Origin: Streptomyces buecherae
Lineage (GTDB): Bacteria; Actinomycetota; Actinomycetes; Streptomycetales; Streptomycetaceae
Direction of reading: 5' to 3'
Assembly: GCF_014295035.1 (NCBI RefSeq)
Contig: NZ_CP060404.1
Location: 3,752,501 to 3,816,500 of the forward strand
DNA: 64,000 nucleotides
Shown here in pieces: positions 42,972 through 51,626 of this stretch; position 1 is the stretch's first letter; each line of letters begins with the position of its first letter. Under the pieces are notes generated by a model that was not told the origin of the DNA, made no database searches, and saw nothing but the letters and a program-made list of their open reading frames with translations. The position numbers and the translations under genes are program-made.

Positions 42972-43425
42972 GCTGGGGTCCTCTCGAAGTGCCACCGTCA
43001 TCACTAACTGCCGCCCTAGCCAGCCCGGCTAGGCAGCAACGAGAGTCCTCATGTGAGCAACTCAGGTGACGCTGGCAACCCCGTGCCGCGGATAAGCAGC
43101 CTCGTCCGCTGCCTGTTCGAGCCGTAGAGCCCTGCATCACCAAAGCCTAACGTGACCGGAGAGGCACGTTTGGTAGTGGGCTGGGGTAAGAGCGGGCGAG
43201 ACCGTGTGCGCGTCCTAGTCGCCTCACCAGCCAGCCGTTGTCCACGGGGAAACCGCGCGCCGCGCCCCGAAGTGTCGAAAACTGACTTTCGCCGACTTCT
43301 CCCTGTTCCACACTCCGACGGGTACGATCTGCCTCGATCCCAGGAACCCTCCGGCGTGCGTTTCCCCCCACCGCCTCCGTCCGGGCGGGAAACGTTGCGA
43401 GCAGTGTTTCTGAGGCAGGTAGGCC
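42972..43425. other. Upstream region of the ATPase-nuclease-helicase operon
   Basis: 454 bases without a gene and with reduced GC. It must carry the promoter of the operon starting at 43426 and that of the divergent lipoprotein gene. I could not fix -35/-10 hexamers. Confidence 0.45.
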
Positions 43426-44952
43426 ATGAGCGACTGGCATTTCGAGGTTCCCACCACCGGCAGCAAGCGGCTTCCGCCGGACCCGCGCTTCATCGACGCG
43501 TTGAGCAGTCAGGGATACGGGTTCGAGGTCGCGTTAGCCGACCTGATCGACAACTCGATCGACGCCGGCGCGAAGGACGTCGTGATCCATGTGCTGCGCA
43601 ACGGCGACGAGTTGGTCAGCCTGCTCGTCGTGGACGACGGGCGCGGCATGGACGAGGAGGCGCTCGACGTCGCCATGACGGTCGGCGGGCGGCGCGAGTA
43701 CGGCGAGAAGTCGCTCGGCGTCTTCGGTACGGGCCTCAAGTCGGCCTCGCTCAGCCACGCCGAGTCGGTGACGGTCATCAGCAAGACCAAGCGCAGCCGC
43801 GCGGTGGGCCGGCGGTGGGTGACCGCGCAGGCCAAGGAGAGCTTCCAGTGCGACATCGTGGAGTCCGGCTACGCGCAGGACCTCATGGACCGCTATCACG
43901 ACCGGCCCATCACCTGGCAGGGCACCATCGTGCGGTGGGACGGCGTACGGGACTTCCCCAAGCACGGCGGGGGCGGCCAGACGGACCGCTACCTGACCCG
44001 CATGATCCCCAAGCTCGGCCTGCACCTCGGGCTGTTCCTGCACCGGTTCCTGGCCCGCGACGACTTCAACATCACCATCGCCGTCGAGGACGTGCAGACC
44101 CGCACCGTCTACATGGACTTCGGCGTGGAGTCCCTCGACCCGTTCGGCTACCCCGTCACCGGCGCCCCCGGCTTCCCCAAGGTGTTCACCGCCCACGTCG
44201 AGGGCGCCGGCGCCGTGCCGCTGACCGGGCACGTGTGGACGCCGAAGTCGAACCTGGACGAGTACCGCGCGGTCGGCACCGTCCTGGACAAGCAGGGGTT
44301 CTACTTCTACCGCAACGACCGGCTCGTGCAGGCCGGCGGCTGGAACGGGTTTCGGCAGCCCGAGCCGCACCTCGCGCTGGCCCGGGTCGCGGTCGAGCTG
44401 CCGCCGGAGGGCGGTGACGCGTTCCGGCTGACCGTGAAGAAGGCGGGCGTGGAGGCGTCGCCCGCGTTCGCGGCGGCCCTGGGCGAGGCGACGGACGCGG
44501 AGGGTTACGCCTTCAAGGAGTACCTGGACGCGGCCGAGGCCACCTACCGCGAGGCGCGCAAGCGGGCCGGCGTGGACCGCAAGCCGGTCATCGCGCCCGG
44601 CAAGGGCATGGCGGCCGAGGTGAAGCGGACCGTCGAGGAGGAGCTGCCGCTCATCCCCGGCGAGGAGCCGGTGGCGCTGCGCTGGGAGAAGCTGGGCAGC
44701 GACGTGTTCTTCGCGATCGACCGCGAGGAACGGGCGATCCTGCTGAACAAGACGTACCGCCCCGCGCTGCTCGGCGGCCGGCGCGGCGGGCTCAACGACG
44801 CGCCCATGGTCAAGTCCCTGCTCTACCTGCTGCTGCACCAGGTCTTCGAGAAGGAGTACAGCGGCTCGCGGGAGAAGGACAACCTCCAGCTCTGGCAGTC
44901 CATCCTGCTCGCCGCCGCGCGCACCGAACTGGACCGGATGGACGAGCAGTGA
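43426..44952 (+). CDS. GHKL (MORC/MutL-like) ATPase of a three-gene defence-type operon; TTA codon
   Basis: 508 residues. The ATP-binding motifs are complete: N-box ALADLIDNSIDAGAKD at about 36-51 (Asp in place of the usual Glu before L-x-DN), G1 VVDDGRGMDEE at about 68-78 and G2 GVFGTGLKSASLSH at about 99-112. An S5-fold-like middle and an alpha-helical end follow (LLYLLLHQVFEKEYSG). This matches the MORC-type ATPases predicted in bacterial restriction operons, which are thought to clamp DNA on ATP binding. The stop overlaps the next start by four bases (GTGA). Codon 37 is TTA (43534-43536), inside the N-box region, so the operon's first protein should require bldA tRNA. Confidence 0.87.
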   Translation: MSDWHFEVPTTGSKRLPPDPRFIDALSSQGYGFEVALADLIDNSIDAGAKDVVIHVLRNGDELVSLLVVDDGRGMDEEALDVAMTVGGRREYGEKSLGVFGTGLKSASLSHAESVTVISKTKRSRAVGRRWVTAQAKESFQCDIVESGYAQDLMDRYHDRPITWQGTIVRWDGVRDFPKHGGGGQTDRYLTRMIPKLGLHLGLFLHRFLARDDFNITIAVEDVQTRTVYMDFGVESLDPFGYPVTGAPGFPKVFTAHVEGAGAVPLTGHVWTPKSNLDEYRAVGTVLDKQGFYFYRNDRLVQAGGWNGFRQPEPHLALARVAVELPPEGGDAFRLTVKKAGVEASPAFAAALGEATDAEGYAFKEYLDAAEATYREARKRAGVDRKPVIAPGKGMAAEVKRTVEEELPLIPGEEPVALRWEKLGSDVFFAIDREERAILLNKTYRPALLGGRRGGLNDAPMVKSLLYLLLHQVFEKEYSGSREKDNLQLWQSILLAAARTELDRMDEQ

Positions 44953-46043
44953 CGAGCGGGCCGCCACCGGCCGGCACTCCGCACGTCGAGTGGCCCACGG
45001 TGGCCGGCTACGTGGACGACGGCACGCCGACCGTCATCCCGCTGGCGGGCGAGCCGCGCATCGAGTTCTTCGTGGACGCGTACGGGGCGCGCACCGGGCT
45101 GCGCATCGCGCTGGAGCCGAGTGACCGGGTGCCGCTGTCGAGCCTGACGGCGGTGGTGGTCCGGCCGGTGGCGGCCCAGGGGCGCCGCATGCTGGAGATC
45201 GCCACGGCGGAGCGGGCGCTGTTCCGCGACTTCCACGACCTGCTCCAGGGCGTGGCCGAGCGGGTGCGGCGCGCGGGGCACAGCCCGGCCCGCGCGTTCA
45301 CCGAGACGCTGGCCTCGTGGACCGAGCTGCTCGCGCGCAACCGGGGCATCAGCGAGGAGAAGCGCGTCGGGCTGCTGGGCGAGCTGCACGCGCTGGAGTG
45401 GTTCGCGCACCACTTCGGCTGGCCGGTGGCGGTCGCGTCCTGGCGCGGCCCTTCGAGCGAGGAGCACGACTTCGGGCTGCCCGGCTACGACGTCGAGGTC
45501 AAGAGCACGGCCAGCGAGCGCCGGCTGCACACCGTGCGGGGCACCACGCAGCTCGTGCCGACCGGCGACCGGCCACTGTGGCTGCTGTCCCTCCAGTTCA
45601 CCCGGGGCGGCTCGGCCGGCCACACGCTGGCCGAGCGGGTGCGTTCCGTGCGGGAACAGGTCGCCGAGCACGCGCCGGACCTCGGGCCGCGGCTGACGGA
45701 GCTGCTGGCCCGGTGCGAGTGGCTGGGCCCGCTGGCGGCGGCGCCCGACCCGGAGCGGTGGTCGCTGCGGAGCGCGCCGCTGGTCGTGAGCGCCGCCGAC
45801 GAGCGGGTGCCACGGCTCGGCCCCGAGGTGCTGGCCGCGCTGTCCGGCGAGGCCAGGCAGCGGATCGTGGCGCTCACCTACGGCGTGGACCTGACCGGCC
45901 TGCCGGACGCCGCCGACGCGCCCGACGCGCTGCGGCCGCCCGCCGCCGACGGGCTCCCGCTCGCCGGGCAGCCCACCCGTCCGCCGCCGGCGGGCGGCAC
46001 CCCGCTGGCCACCGCCTCCCCCCGCACCACCCGGAGCGCCTGA
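44949..46043 (+). CDS. PD-(D/E)XK-motif nuclease of the defence-type operon
   Basis: 364 residues from GTG 44949, translationally coupled to the ATPase. The N-terminal part is beta-rich (IEFFVDAYGARTGLRIALE). The nuclease core is at about 135-190: EEKRVGLLGELHALEWF supplies the helix Glu, and EEHDFGLPGYDVEVKSTAS supplies the Asp and the E-x-K of the active site. The C-terminal helical part ends in a Pro-rich tail. NCBI-type naming would be PD-(D/E)XK motif protein, always found with GHKL ATPase and Z1 proteins. It is the likely DNA-cutting subunit. Confidence 0.85.
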   Translation: MTSGPPPAGTPHVEWPTVAGYVDDGTPTVIPLAGEPRIEFFVDAYGARTGLRIALEPSDRVPLSSLTAVVVRPVAAQGRRMLEIATAERALFRDFHDLLQGVAERVRRAGHSPARAFTETLASWTELLARNRGISEEKRVGLLGELHALEWFAHHFGWPVAVASWRGPSSEEHDFGLPGYDVEVKSTASERRLHTVRGTTQLVPTGDRPLWLLSLQFTRGGSAGHTLAERVRSVREQVAEHAPDLGPRLTELLARCEWLGPLAAAPDPERWSLRSAPLVVSAADERVPRLGPEVLAALSGEARQRIVALTYGVDLTGLPDAADAPDALRPPAADGLPLAGQPTRPPPAGGTPLATASPRTTRSA

Positions 46044-46044
46044 C

Positions 46045-49011
46045 ATGAGCGACGACCCCACCCTGCGGCTGCACACCATCGTCCTCGCCGCGCTGCGCCA
46101 GGCCGGGCCGCAGCCGCTGGCGCGCGGGCTGGGCTACTGGGCGCAGGGCGTGACGCCCGCGCCCGACACCACCGAGGAGGGGTTCCGGGACCGGCTGCTC
46201 GGCGGGTACGCGGGCCACCCGTTGGTGGAGCTGTGGCGGCGGGCGGTCACCGCCTGGGACTTCGCCGGCGCCCCGGCGTGGTCCACGTCCCCGCCGTGCA
46301 CGGACGCGCGCCGCGCGGACATCTACGCGCTGCTCGCGCTGGACGAGCGAACCCGCAAGGTGCTGACCGAGCTGGTCCCGGTGGCCGTGGCCGACGCGCC
46401 GACCGTCATCAGCACCGAGTTCACGCCCTGGTACACGCCGGCCGCGCAGCAGAGCCGCAACTGGTACTGGCCGGCGTACGAGCGGGTGTTGGAGCGCAAG
46501 GGGTGGCACCCGGAGGCGCTGGCGGCCCTGGACGAGGCCACCGACCGGGTGGTGGAGCGGCTGGCGAACCCGGCCACCGGCACCGTCTACCAGTCCAAGG
46601 GCCTGGTCGTCGGGCACGTGCAGTCGGGCAAGACGGCCAACTTCACCGGCGTCATCGCCAAGGCTATCGACTCCGGCTACCGGCTGGTGATCGTGCTCGC
46701 CGGCACCCTGAACCTGCTGCGCCAACAGACCCAGCGCCGGCTCGACATGGAGCTGGTCGGCCGCGAGAACATCCTGCGCGGCGGCGACGAGATCGAGTCG
46801 GACTACGCGGACGACCCGGAGTGGCACCGTGGCGGGTTCCTCACCCACGGCGGGCTCCCGTCGGTACTCGGCGCCTTCGACATCATGCGGATGACCACGC
46901 GCGACAACGACTACAAGCGGCTCCTACAGGGCATCACCGCGCTGGAGTTCGAGAAGCAGGAGCCCGCGCTGCCGCTGCACGACCCGCGCAACCTGCACCG
47001 CAGCGCGGCCCGGCTGATGGTGGTGAAGAAGAACAAGACGGTATTGACGAAACTGCTGGGAGACCTGAAAAAGATCCGCACCCCGCTCGCCGAGATCCCC
47101 GTCCTCATCATCGACGACGAATCCGACCAGGCGTCCGTCAACACCTCCGACCCCCGGAAACTCCGCGAGGGCAAGGCCGAACGCACCGCCATCAACGGCC
47201 TGGTCTCCAGCCTGTTGGCACAGTTGCCACGGGCGCAGTACGTGGGGTACACGGCGACCCCGTTCGCCAATGTCTTCATCGACCCCAGCGACACGGCCGA
47301 CATCTTCCCGAAGGACTTCATCGTCTCGCTGCCGGCGCCCCCGGACTACATGGGCATTCGGGCCTTCCACGACCTCGATTCCGGAATTCCGTGGTCGGAG
47401 CGCACGTACGCCAATTCGCAGGGCAAGGCGCACGTACGCGATATCCCGCCGACCTCGGGCGAGGCGGACGGCGCCTCGCTCCAGCAGGCCATGGACGCGT
47501 TCGTGCTTTCGGCGGCCATCAAGCTCTACCGGGAGCGGCACGACCCGCGCGACGTGTCGTACCCGCACCACACGATGCTCGTGCACGAGTCGGTGCGCAC
47601 CGCCGACCACCGGGCGCTGGCCGAACGGCTGACCGCGATGTGGCATTCCGCGGGCTATCTGGGCCCGATCGGGCACGCCCGGTTGCGCGCCCTGTTCGAG
47701 ACCGACTTCGCGCCCGTCTCCGCCGCCCGCCACGCCGGCTACGCCACCCCGGCCAGCTTCGCGGAGGTGGCCGAGCACATCGGCGCGGCCTACATCCGCA
47801 TCGGCGGCGACGAGAACCCCGTCCTCGTGGTGAACAGCGACAAGGACATCGAGCAGGGCACCGCCGACTTCGACAAGCGGTCCCTGTGGAAGATCCTGGT
47901 CGGCGGCGCGAAGCTGTCCCGAGGCTTCACCGTCGAGGGCCTGACGATCTCCTACTACCGGCGCACCACGACGCAGGCCGACACGCTGATGCAGATGGGC
48001 CGCTGGTTCGGCTTCCGCAAGGGCTACCGGGACCTGGTGCGGCTGTACATCAGCCGGGGCGAGGCGTACGGAAGGAAGGAGATCGACCTGTACGACGCGT
48101 TCGAGGCGGTCTGCCGGGACGAGGAGAGCTTCCGCGCCGAACTGGACCGGTACGCGCCGCTGATCGACGGGAAGCCGCAGGTCACGCCGGCGCAGGTGCC
48201 GCCGCTCGTGGCGCAGCACCTGCCGTGGCTCAAGCCCACGAGCGCCAACAAGATGTACAACGCCGAACTCATCGAGATCCGCTCCCCCGGCACCTGGATC
48301 GAGCCGGCGGCCTACGCGGGCCAGCCCGCGTCCGTGCGCCGCAACGCCCAGCGCTGGCAGCCGCTGCTGGCGGAACTCGGCGGCGCAGACGTGCCGTTCA
48401 CCAACCCGCCGGACAGCTCCAGCGCGCTGGTACGCCGCTTCCCGGCCCGCACGACGATGGTGGGGCACGGCAGGCTGGTGAGCGTCCTGGAGAGCCTGGA
48501 GTGGAGCCGGCCCGACCTGTTCCAGCCGCACCTGACCTACCTCAAGCAGTTGGACGGCAGGCTCGCGCGGGTGGACGACTGGCTCCTGGTCGCCCCGCAG
48601 TTGGTCGCCAGGGACCGGTTGCGGGCCACCATCATCGACTCGCCGCCGCTGTCCCTGGCGCAGCGCAGCAAGGCCCCGTTCCGCGACTCGTTCAGCCGCG
48701 TCACCGGCTTCGAGCACCGGGTCGCGGCCGAGCGGCTGATCGCCGAGGCGGGCCGGCCCGGGTCGTTGGTGAACCCGTCGCAGGGGGTGGCGCTGCTCTA
48801 CCCGGTGCTCGACATCACCGGCGACCGCCCCGTACACGACGCCATCACCGACGGCGCGGCCGACGCCTCCCGCGTGATCATGGCGTTCGCGCTGCTGCCG
48901 CCGCGCAGCGCCATCGACACCAAGCGCCGCCTGGTGCACTTCCGCGCGAAGATCTCCGCGCTGCGGGACGCGCCCATCGTGGACGTCCGCGAGGCGCCGG
49001 CCGACCGCTGA
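46045..49011 (+). CDS. Z1-domain superfamily II helicase-like protein of the defence-type operon
   Basis: 988 residues, starting one base after the nuclease stop. Walker A is GHVQSGKTANF at about 190-200, Walker B LIIDDESDQ near 355-363, and motif III-like GYTATPFANVF near 401-411. The Z1 region follows, with VGGAKLSRGFTVEGLTISYYRR and the motif-VI-like TLMQMGRWFGFRKGYRDLVRLY near 648-669. The motor is thought to act with the MORC-like ATPase and the nuclease. Published genome comparisons place Z1, MORC-like ATPase and REase genes next to a cytosine methyltransferase; none is present on either side here. Confidence 0.87.
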   Translation: MSDDPTLRLHTIVLAALRQAGPQPLARGLGYWAQGVTPAPDTTEEGFRDRLLGGYAGHPLVELWRRAVTAWDFAGAPAWSTSPPCTDARRADIYALLALDERTRKVLTELVPVAVADAPTVISTEFTPWYTPAAQQSRNWYWPAYERVLERKGWHPEALAALDEATDRVVERLANPATGTVYQSKGLVVGHVQSGKTANFTGVIAKAIDSGYRLVIVLAGTLNLLRQQTQRRLDMELVGRENILRGGDEIESDYADDPEWHRGGFLTHGGLPSVLGAFDIMRMTTRDNDYKRLLQGITALEFEKQEPALPLHDPRNLHRSAARLMVVKKNKTVLTKLLGDLKKIRTPLAEIPVLIIDDESDQASVNTSDPRKLREGKAERTAINGLVSSLLAQLPRAQYVGYTATPFANVFIDPSDTADIFPKDFIVSLPAPPDYMGIRAFHDLDSGIPWSERTYANSQGKAHVRDIPPTSGEADGASLQQAMDAFVLSAAIKLYRERHDPRDVSYPHHTMLVHESVRTADHRALAERLTAMWHSAGYLGPIGHARLRALFETDFAPVSAARHAGYATPASFAEVAEHIGAAYIRIGGDENPVLVVNSDKDIEQGTADFDKRSLWKILVGGAKLSRGFTVEGLTISYYRRTTTQADTLMQMGRWFGFRKGYRDLVRLYISRGEAYGRKEIDLYDAFEAVCRDEESFRAELDRYAPLIDGKPQVTPAQVPPLVAQHLPWLKPTSANKMYNAELIEIRSPGTWIEPAAYAGQPASVRRNAQRWQPLLAELGGADVPFTNPPDSSSALVRRFPARTTMVGHGRLVSVLESLEWSRPDLFQPHLTYLKQLDGRLARVDDWLLVAPQLVARDRLRATIIDSPPLSLAQRSKAPFRDSFSRVTGFEHRVAAERLIAEAGRPGSLVNPSQGVALLYPVLDITGDRPVHDAITDGAADASRVIMAFALLPPRSAIDTKRRLVHFRAKISALRDAPIVDVREAPADR

Positions 49012-49046
49012 CCCGAACGCCGCCGCCACGGGCGCGCCCGGCCGGG

Positions 49047-49676
49047 CTACTTCACCGCGGTGACGCGCGCGTTCCGGTCGTACGCGTGGAAGACGGCGGC
49101 CAGTTGGGCCCGGCTGCGGCAGCCCAGCTTGCGCAGCACGTTGGAGACGTGGAACTTCACGGTGCTCAGCTCGACGCTCAGCCGGTCGGCGATCTCGGGG
49201 TTGGACAGGCCCTCCGCGACGAGCACCGCCACGTCCTCCTCGCGGCCGGTGAGCCGGCCGGCGGTGGGCGGCTGCGGGGCCGGCGGGCGCTGGGCCGCGC
49301 CGGGGCCGGCGAGCACGCAGGGCACCAGCTCCGGGGAGATCCAGCCCCGGCCGCTGAGCACCTCGCGCACGGCGGCCACATAGCCGTGGTCGGGGTCGTC
49401 GCGGCCCACGACGCCGGCCACCGACTGCCGCGACGGCGAGCGCCAGAACGGGTCGCTGACGCCGTTGACCAGCGCTATGACCCGGGTTCCGAGGCGGGCG
49501 AAGGAGGGTTCGGCGGCGAGGGCACGGGACTCCACGACGGCCACGTCCACGGCGGGCGTGAGCCGACCGCGCTGGGTCTTGGTCCAGGAGGCGACACCCC
49601 AGCCGGGCGCCGTCAGCGCGTCGCCCACGCGCCGGTGCAGCGAGGGAGAACTGATGACGAGAACAATGCGACCCAT
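49047..49676 (-). CDS. LuxR-type regulator with a degenerate receiver-like domain
   Basis: 209 residues from ATG 49676, preceded by AAGGGGAAG. The N-terminal 120 residues have receiver-like alternation, but the phosphorylatable Asp position reads VDVAVVESRA, so it may be an atypical receiver. The C-terminus is a clear LuxR HTH: LTGREEDVAVLVAEGLSNPEIADRLSVELSTVKFHVSNVLRKLG. It converges on the Z1 gene. No histidine kinase is adjacent. Target unknown. Confidence 0.82.
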   Translation of the reverse strand: MGRIVLVISSPSLHRRVGDALTAPGWGVASWTKTQRGRLTPAVDVAVVESRALAAEPSFARLGTRVIALVNGVSDPFWRSPSRQSVAGVVGRDDPDHGYVAAVREVLSGRGWISPELVPCVLAGPGAAQRPPAPQPPTAGRLTGREEDVAVLVAEGLSNPEIADRLSVELSTVKFHVSNVLRKLGCRSRAQLAAVFHAYDRNARVTAVK

Positions 49677-50521
49677 GGCTTCCCCTTGCCTGGATTCAGG
49701 TCGACGGCCGCGCCGCCGATGCGCCTGAACAGGGCGACCAAGCCGACAGAAACGCCCGGCGAGCGCACACTTTTCGTAGTCGAACGCTTCCGGGAAGTCA
49801 GCGTGAATAGCCGCTCGACGTTGGTCAGACGTCGATCAGCGCCGGCCATCGGCAGCCCCATCGAGTAGCCGGAACTTAGCACATCCGGTTGACGAGACTT
49901 AGTACGCGTGCACAATCCCCCGCTGTAGTCGGCGAGTAGCGGATGAGTAATCGCGGGCAATGACGCGTAATACCTCACGGCCCGCCGAGGGTTTCCCGCT
50001 GCGCCCAGGCGGCGTTCGGCGGCGGGTAATGCCTGGGCAATGGGGGAGTTATGGATGGGCGCCGCGCCCCCTTCCCCGATGCCCGAATCGGCGCATTCTC
50101 TTTGCCCGAAAAATGCCCGGAGTTGAGAACCGAAGCGGCCGTTTTTCCCTCCGCGCCCGCCGGCCCGGGCCCGCGTCGCGCACGCCACCGCCCGACCGGG
50201 CCGGTAGCCGGCCCCCGGCGGGGGGCCGCTCCGGCGGGCTCCACCTCGTCGGCGCATGTACGGGGTTCGGCCGACCGGCGGCCGTGCGAGGGAAGTTGAC
50301 GCCCCGTCCGCTCGCCGCGCGCGGCGCGTCCGAGCGCCCGGACGGGACCCGGGCACGCGGACGGGCGGCATCCGGGCGGGCGGCGTACGGATGCCGGAGT
50401 ACGCGGGCACGGGCGCGTGGCGTAGGGACGCGTGGCGTACGACCACGGCCAGTGGGCGTCATGGGCGCGTGGCCTGCGGTGAGGACCGGTGCTCGTCCCG
50501 GCGACGCCGGCGGCTACCGGC
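49677..50521. other. Long gene-free region between the LuxR and aldo/keto reductase genes
   Basis: 845 bases. The left half (49740-50130) is AT-richer than its surroundings and holds a plus-strand promoter-like pair, TTGACG (49889-49894) and CACAAT (49911-49916), 16 bases apart, with no obvious gene downstream; an RNA product is possible. The right half is repetitive (GCGCGTGGCGTA words at 50400-50470). Open frames here are Arg/Gly/Pro-rich shadows. Confidence 0.45.
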
Positions 50522-51505
50522 TCAGGCCGACGCCTCGGTCAGCGCGGCGATCTCCGAAGCCGTGAGGTCCAGGTCGGCCACGGCCAGCAGCGGCGGGAGC
50601 TGCTCCAGGGTGCGGGCGCTGGCGATCGGGGCCACCACCGTGGGCTGCGCGGCCAGCCAGGCCAGGGCCACCGTCGCGATCTCGACGCCGCCGTGCGCCG
50701 CGGCCACCTCGTCGAGCGCGGCGAGCACCCGCGGCCCCCGCTCGCTGTCCAGGTACCCCTGGACCGACGCGGTGCGCACCGAGTCCTCCGGTGTGCCGCC
50801 GGGGCGGTACTTGCCGGTGAGGAAGCCGGCGGCCAGCGCGAAGTAGGGGACCGTCGCCAGGCCCCGCTCGGCCGCGACGCGGGACAGTTCGCCCTCGTAG
50901 GTGTCCCGGGAGACCAGGTTGTAGTGCGGCTGGAGCGCCACGTACCGCGCCAGGCCCTCCCGCTCGGAGGCGTCCAGGGCCTCGGCGAGCCGGGCCGCCG
51001 TGATGTTGGAGGCCGCGATCTGGCGGACCTTGCCCTGTCGGACCAGGCCGTCCAGGGTGGTGAGGAAGTCCTCGACCGGCAGCGACTCGTCGTCGTAGTG
51101 CGTGTAGTACAGGTCGATGTAGTCGGTGCGCAGCCGGCGCAGGGACGCCTCCACGTCGGCCTTGATCACCTCGGCGCGCAGCCCGCGCCGCTCCGGCGAG
51201 CCGCCGCCCACCTTGGTCGCGATGACCACCTCGTCACGCCTGCCGCGCGCGGCGAGCCAGTTGCCGATGATGGTCTCCGACTCACCGCCCGAGTTGCCCG
51301 GCACCCAGGCCGAGTAGACGTCGGCGGTGTCGACGAAGTTGCCACCGGCCTCCGTGTAGGCGTCCAGGATGGCGAAGGACTGCGCCTCGTCGGCGCCCCA
51401 CCCGAAGACGTTGCCCCCGAGCGAGAGGGGGAAGACCTCGATGTCGCCGATCCGGCGCGTCCGCGTGCTCTGCGCATGTTCGACCATGTGCGAATTCAAC
51501 GGCAC
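50522..51505 (-). CDS. Aldo/keto reductase
   Basis: An NADPH-dependent oxidoreductase of the AKR superfamily, 327 residues. FVDTADVYSAWVPG gives the catalytic Asp and Tyr, VVIATKVGG the Lys, and DLYYTHYDDES the His. C-terminal APIASARTLEQL binds the cofactor phosphate. GTG 51505 has GGGGG upstream; ATG 51487 is the alternative. The family is broad, so the substrate is unknown. It is the first gene after the riboswitch unit on the same strand but has its own spacing, so probably a separate transcript. Confidence 0.88.
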   Translation of the reverse strand: MPLNSHMVEHAQSTRTRRIGDIEVFPLSLGGNVFGWGADEAQSFAILDAYTEAGGNFVDTADVYSAWVPGNSGGESETIIGNWLAARGRRDEVVIATKVGGGSPERRGLRAEVIKADVEASLRRLRTDYIDLYYTHYDDESLPVEDFLTTLDGLVRQGKVRQIAASNITAARLAEALDASEREGLARYVALQPHYNLVSRDTYEGELSRVAAERGLATVPYFALAAGFLTGKYRPGGTPEDSVRTASVQGYLDSERGPRVLAALDEVAAAHGGVEIATVALAWLAAQPTVVAPIASARTLEQLPPLLAVADLDLTASEIAALTEASA

Positions 51506-51626
51506 GGCCCGGCCCCCTATTCCCCGCCACCCCGCGCGCGGCGGCGCCGGCGGGAGCGCGCCCCCGGCGGGAGCGCGCCCCCGGCGTGCGGGCGGAGGAA
51601 GGGCGCGGGGCCCGCGCCCGCCCGCG

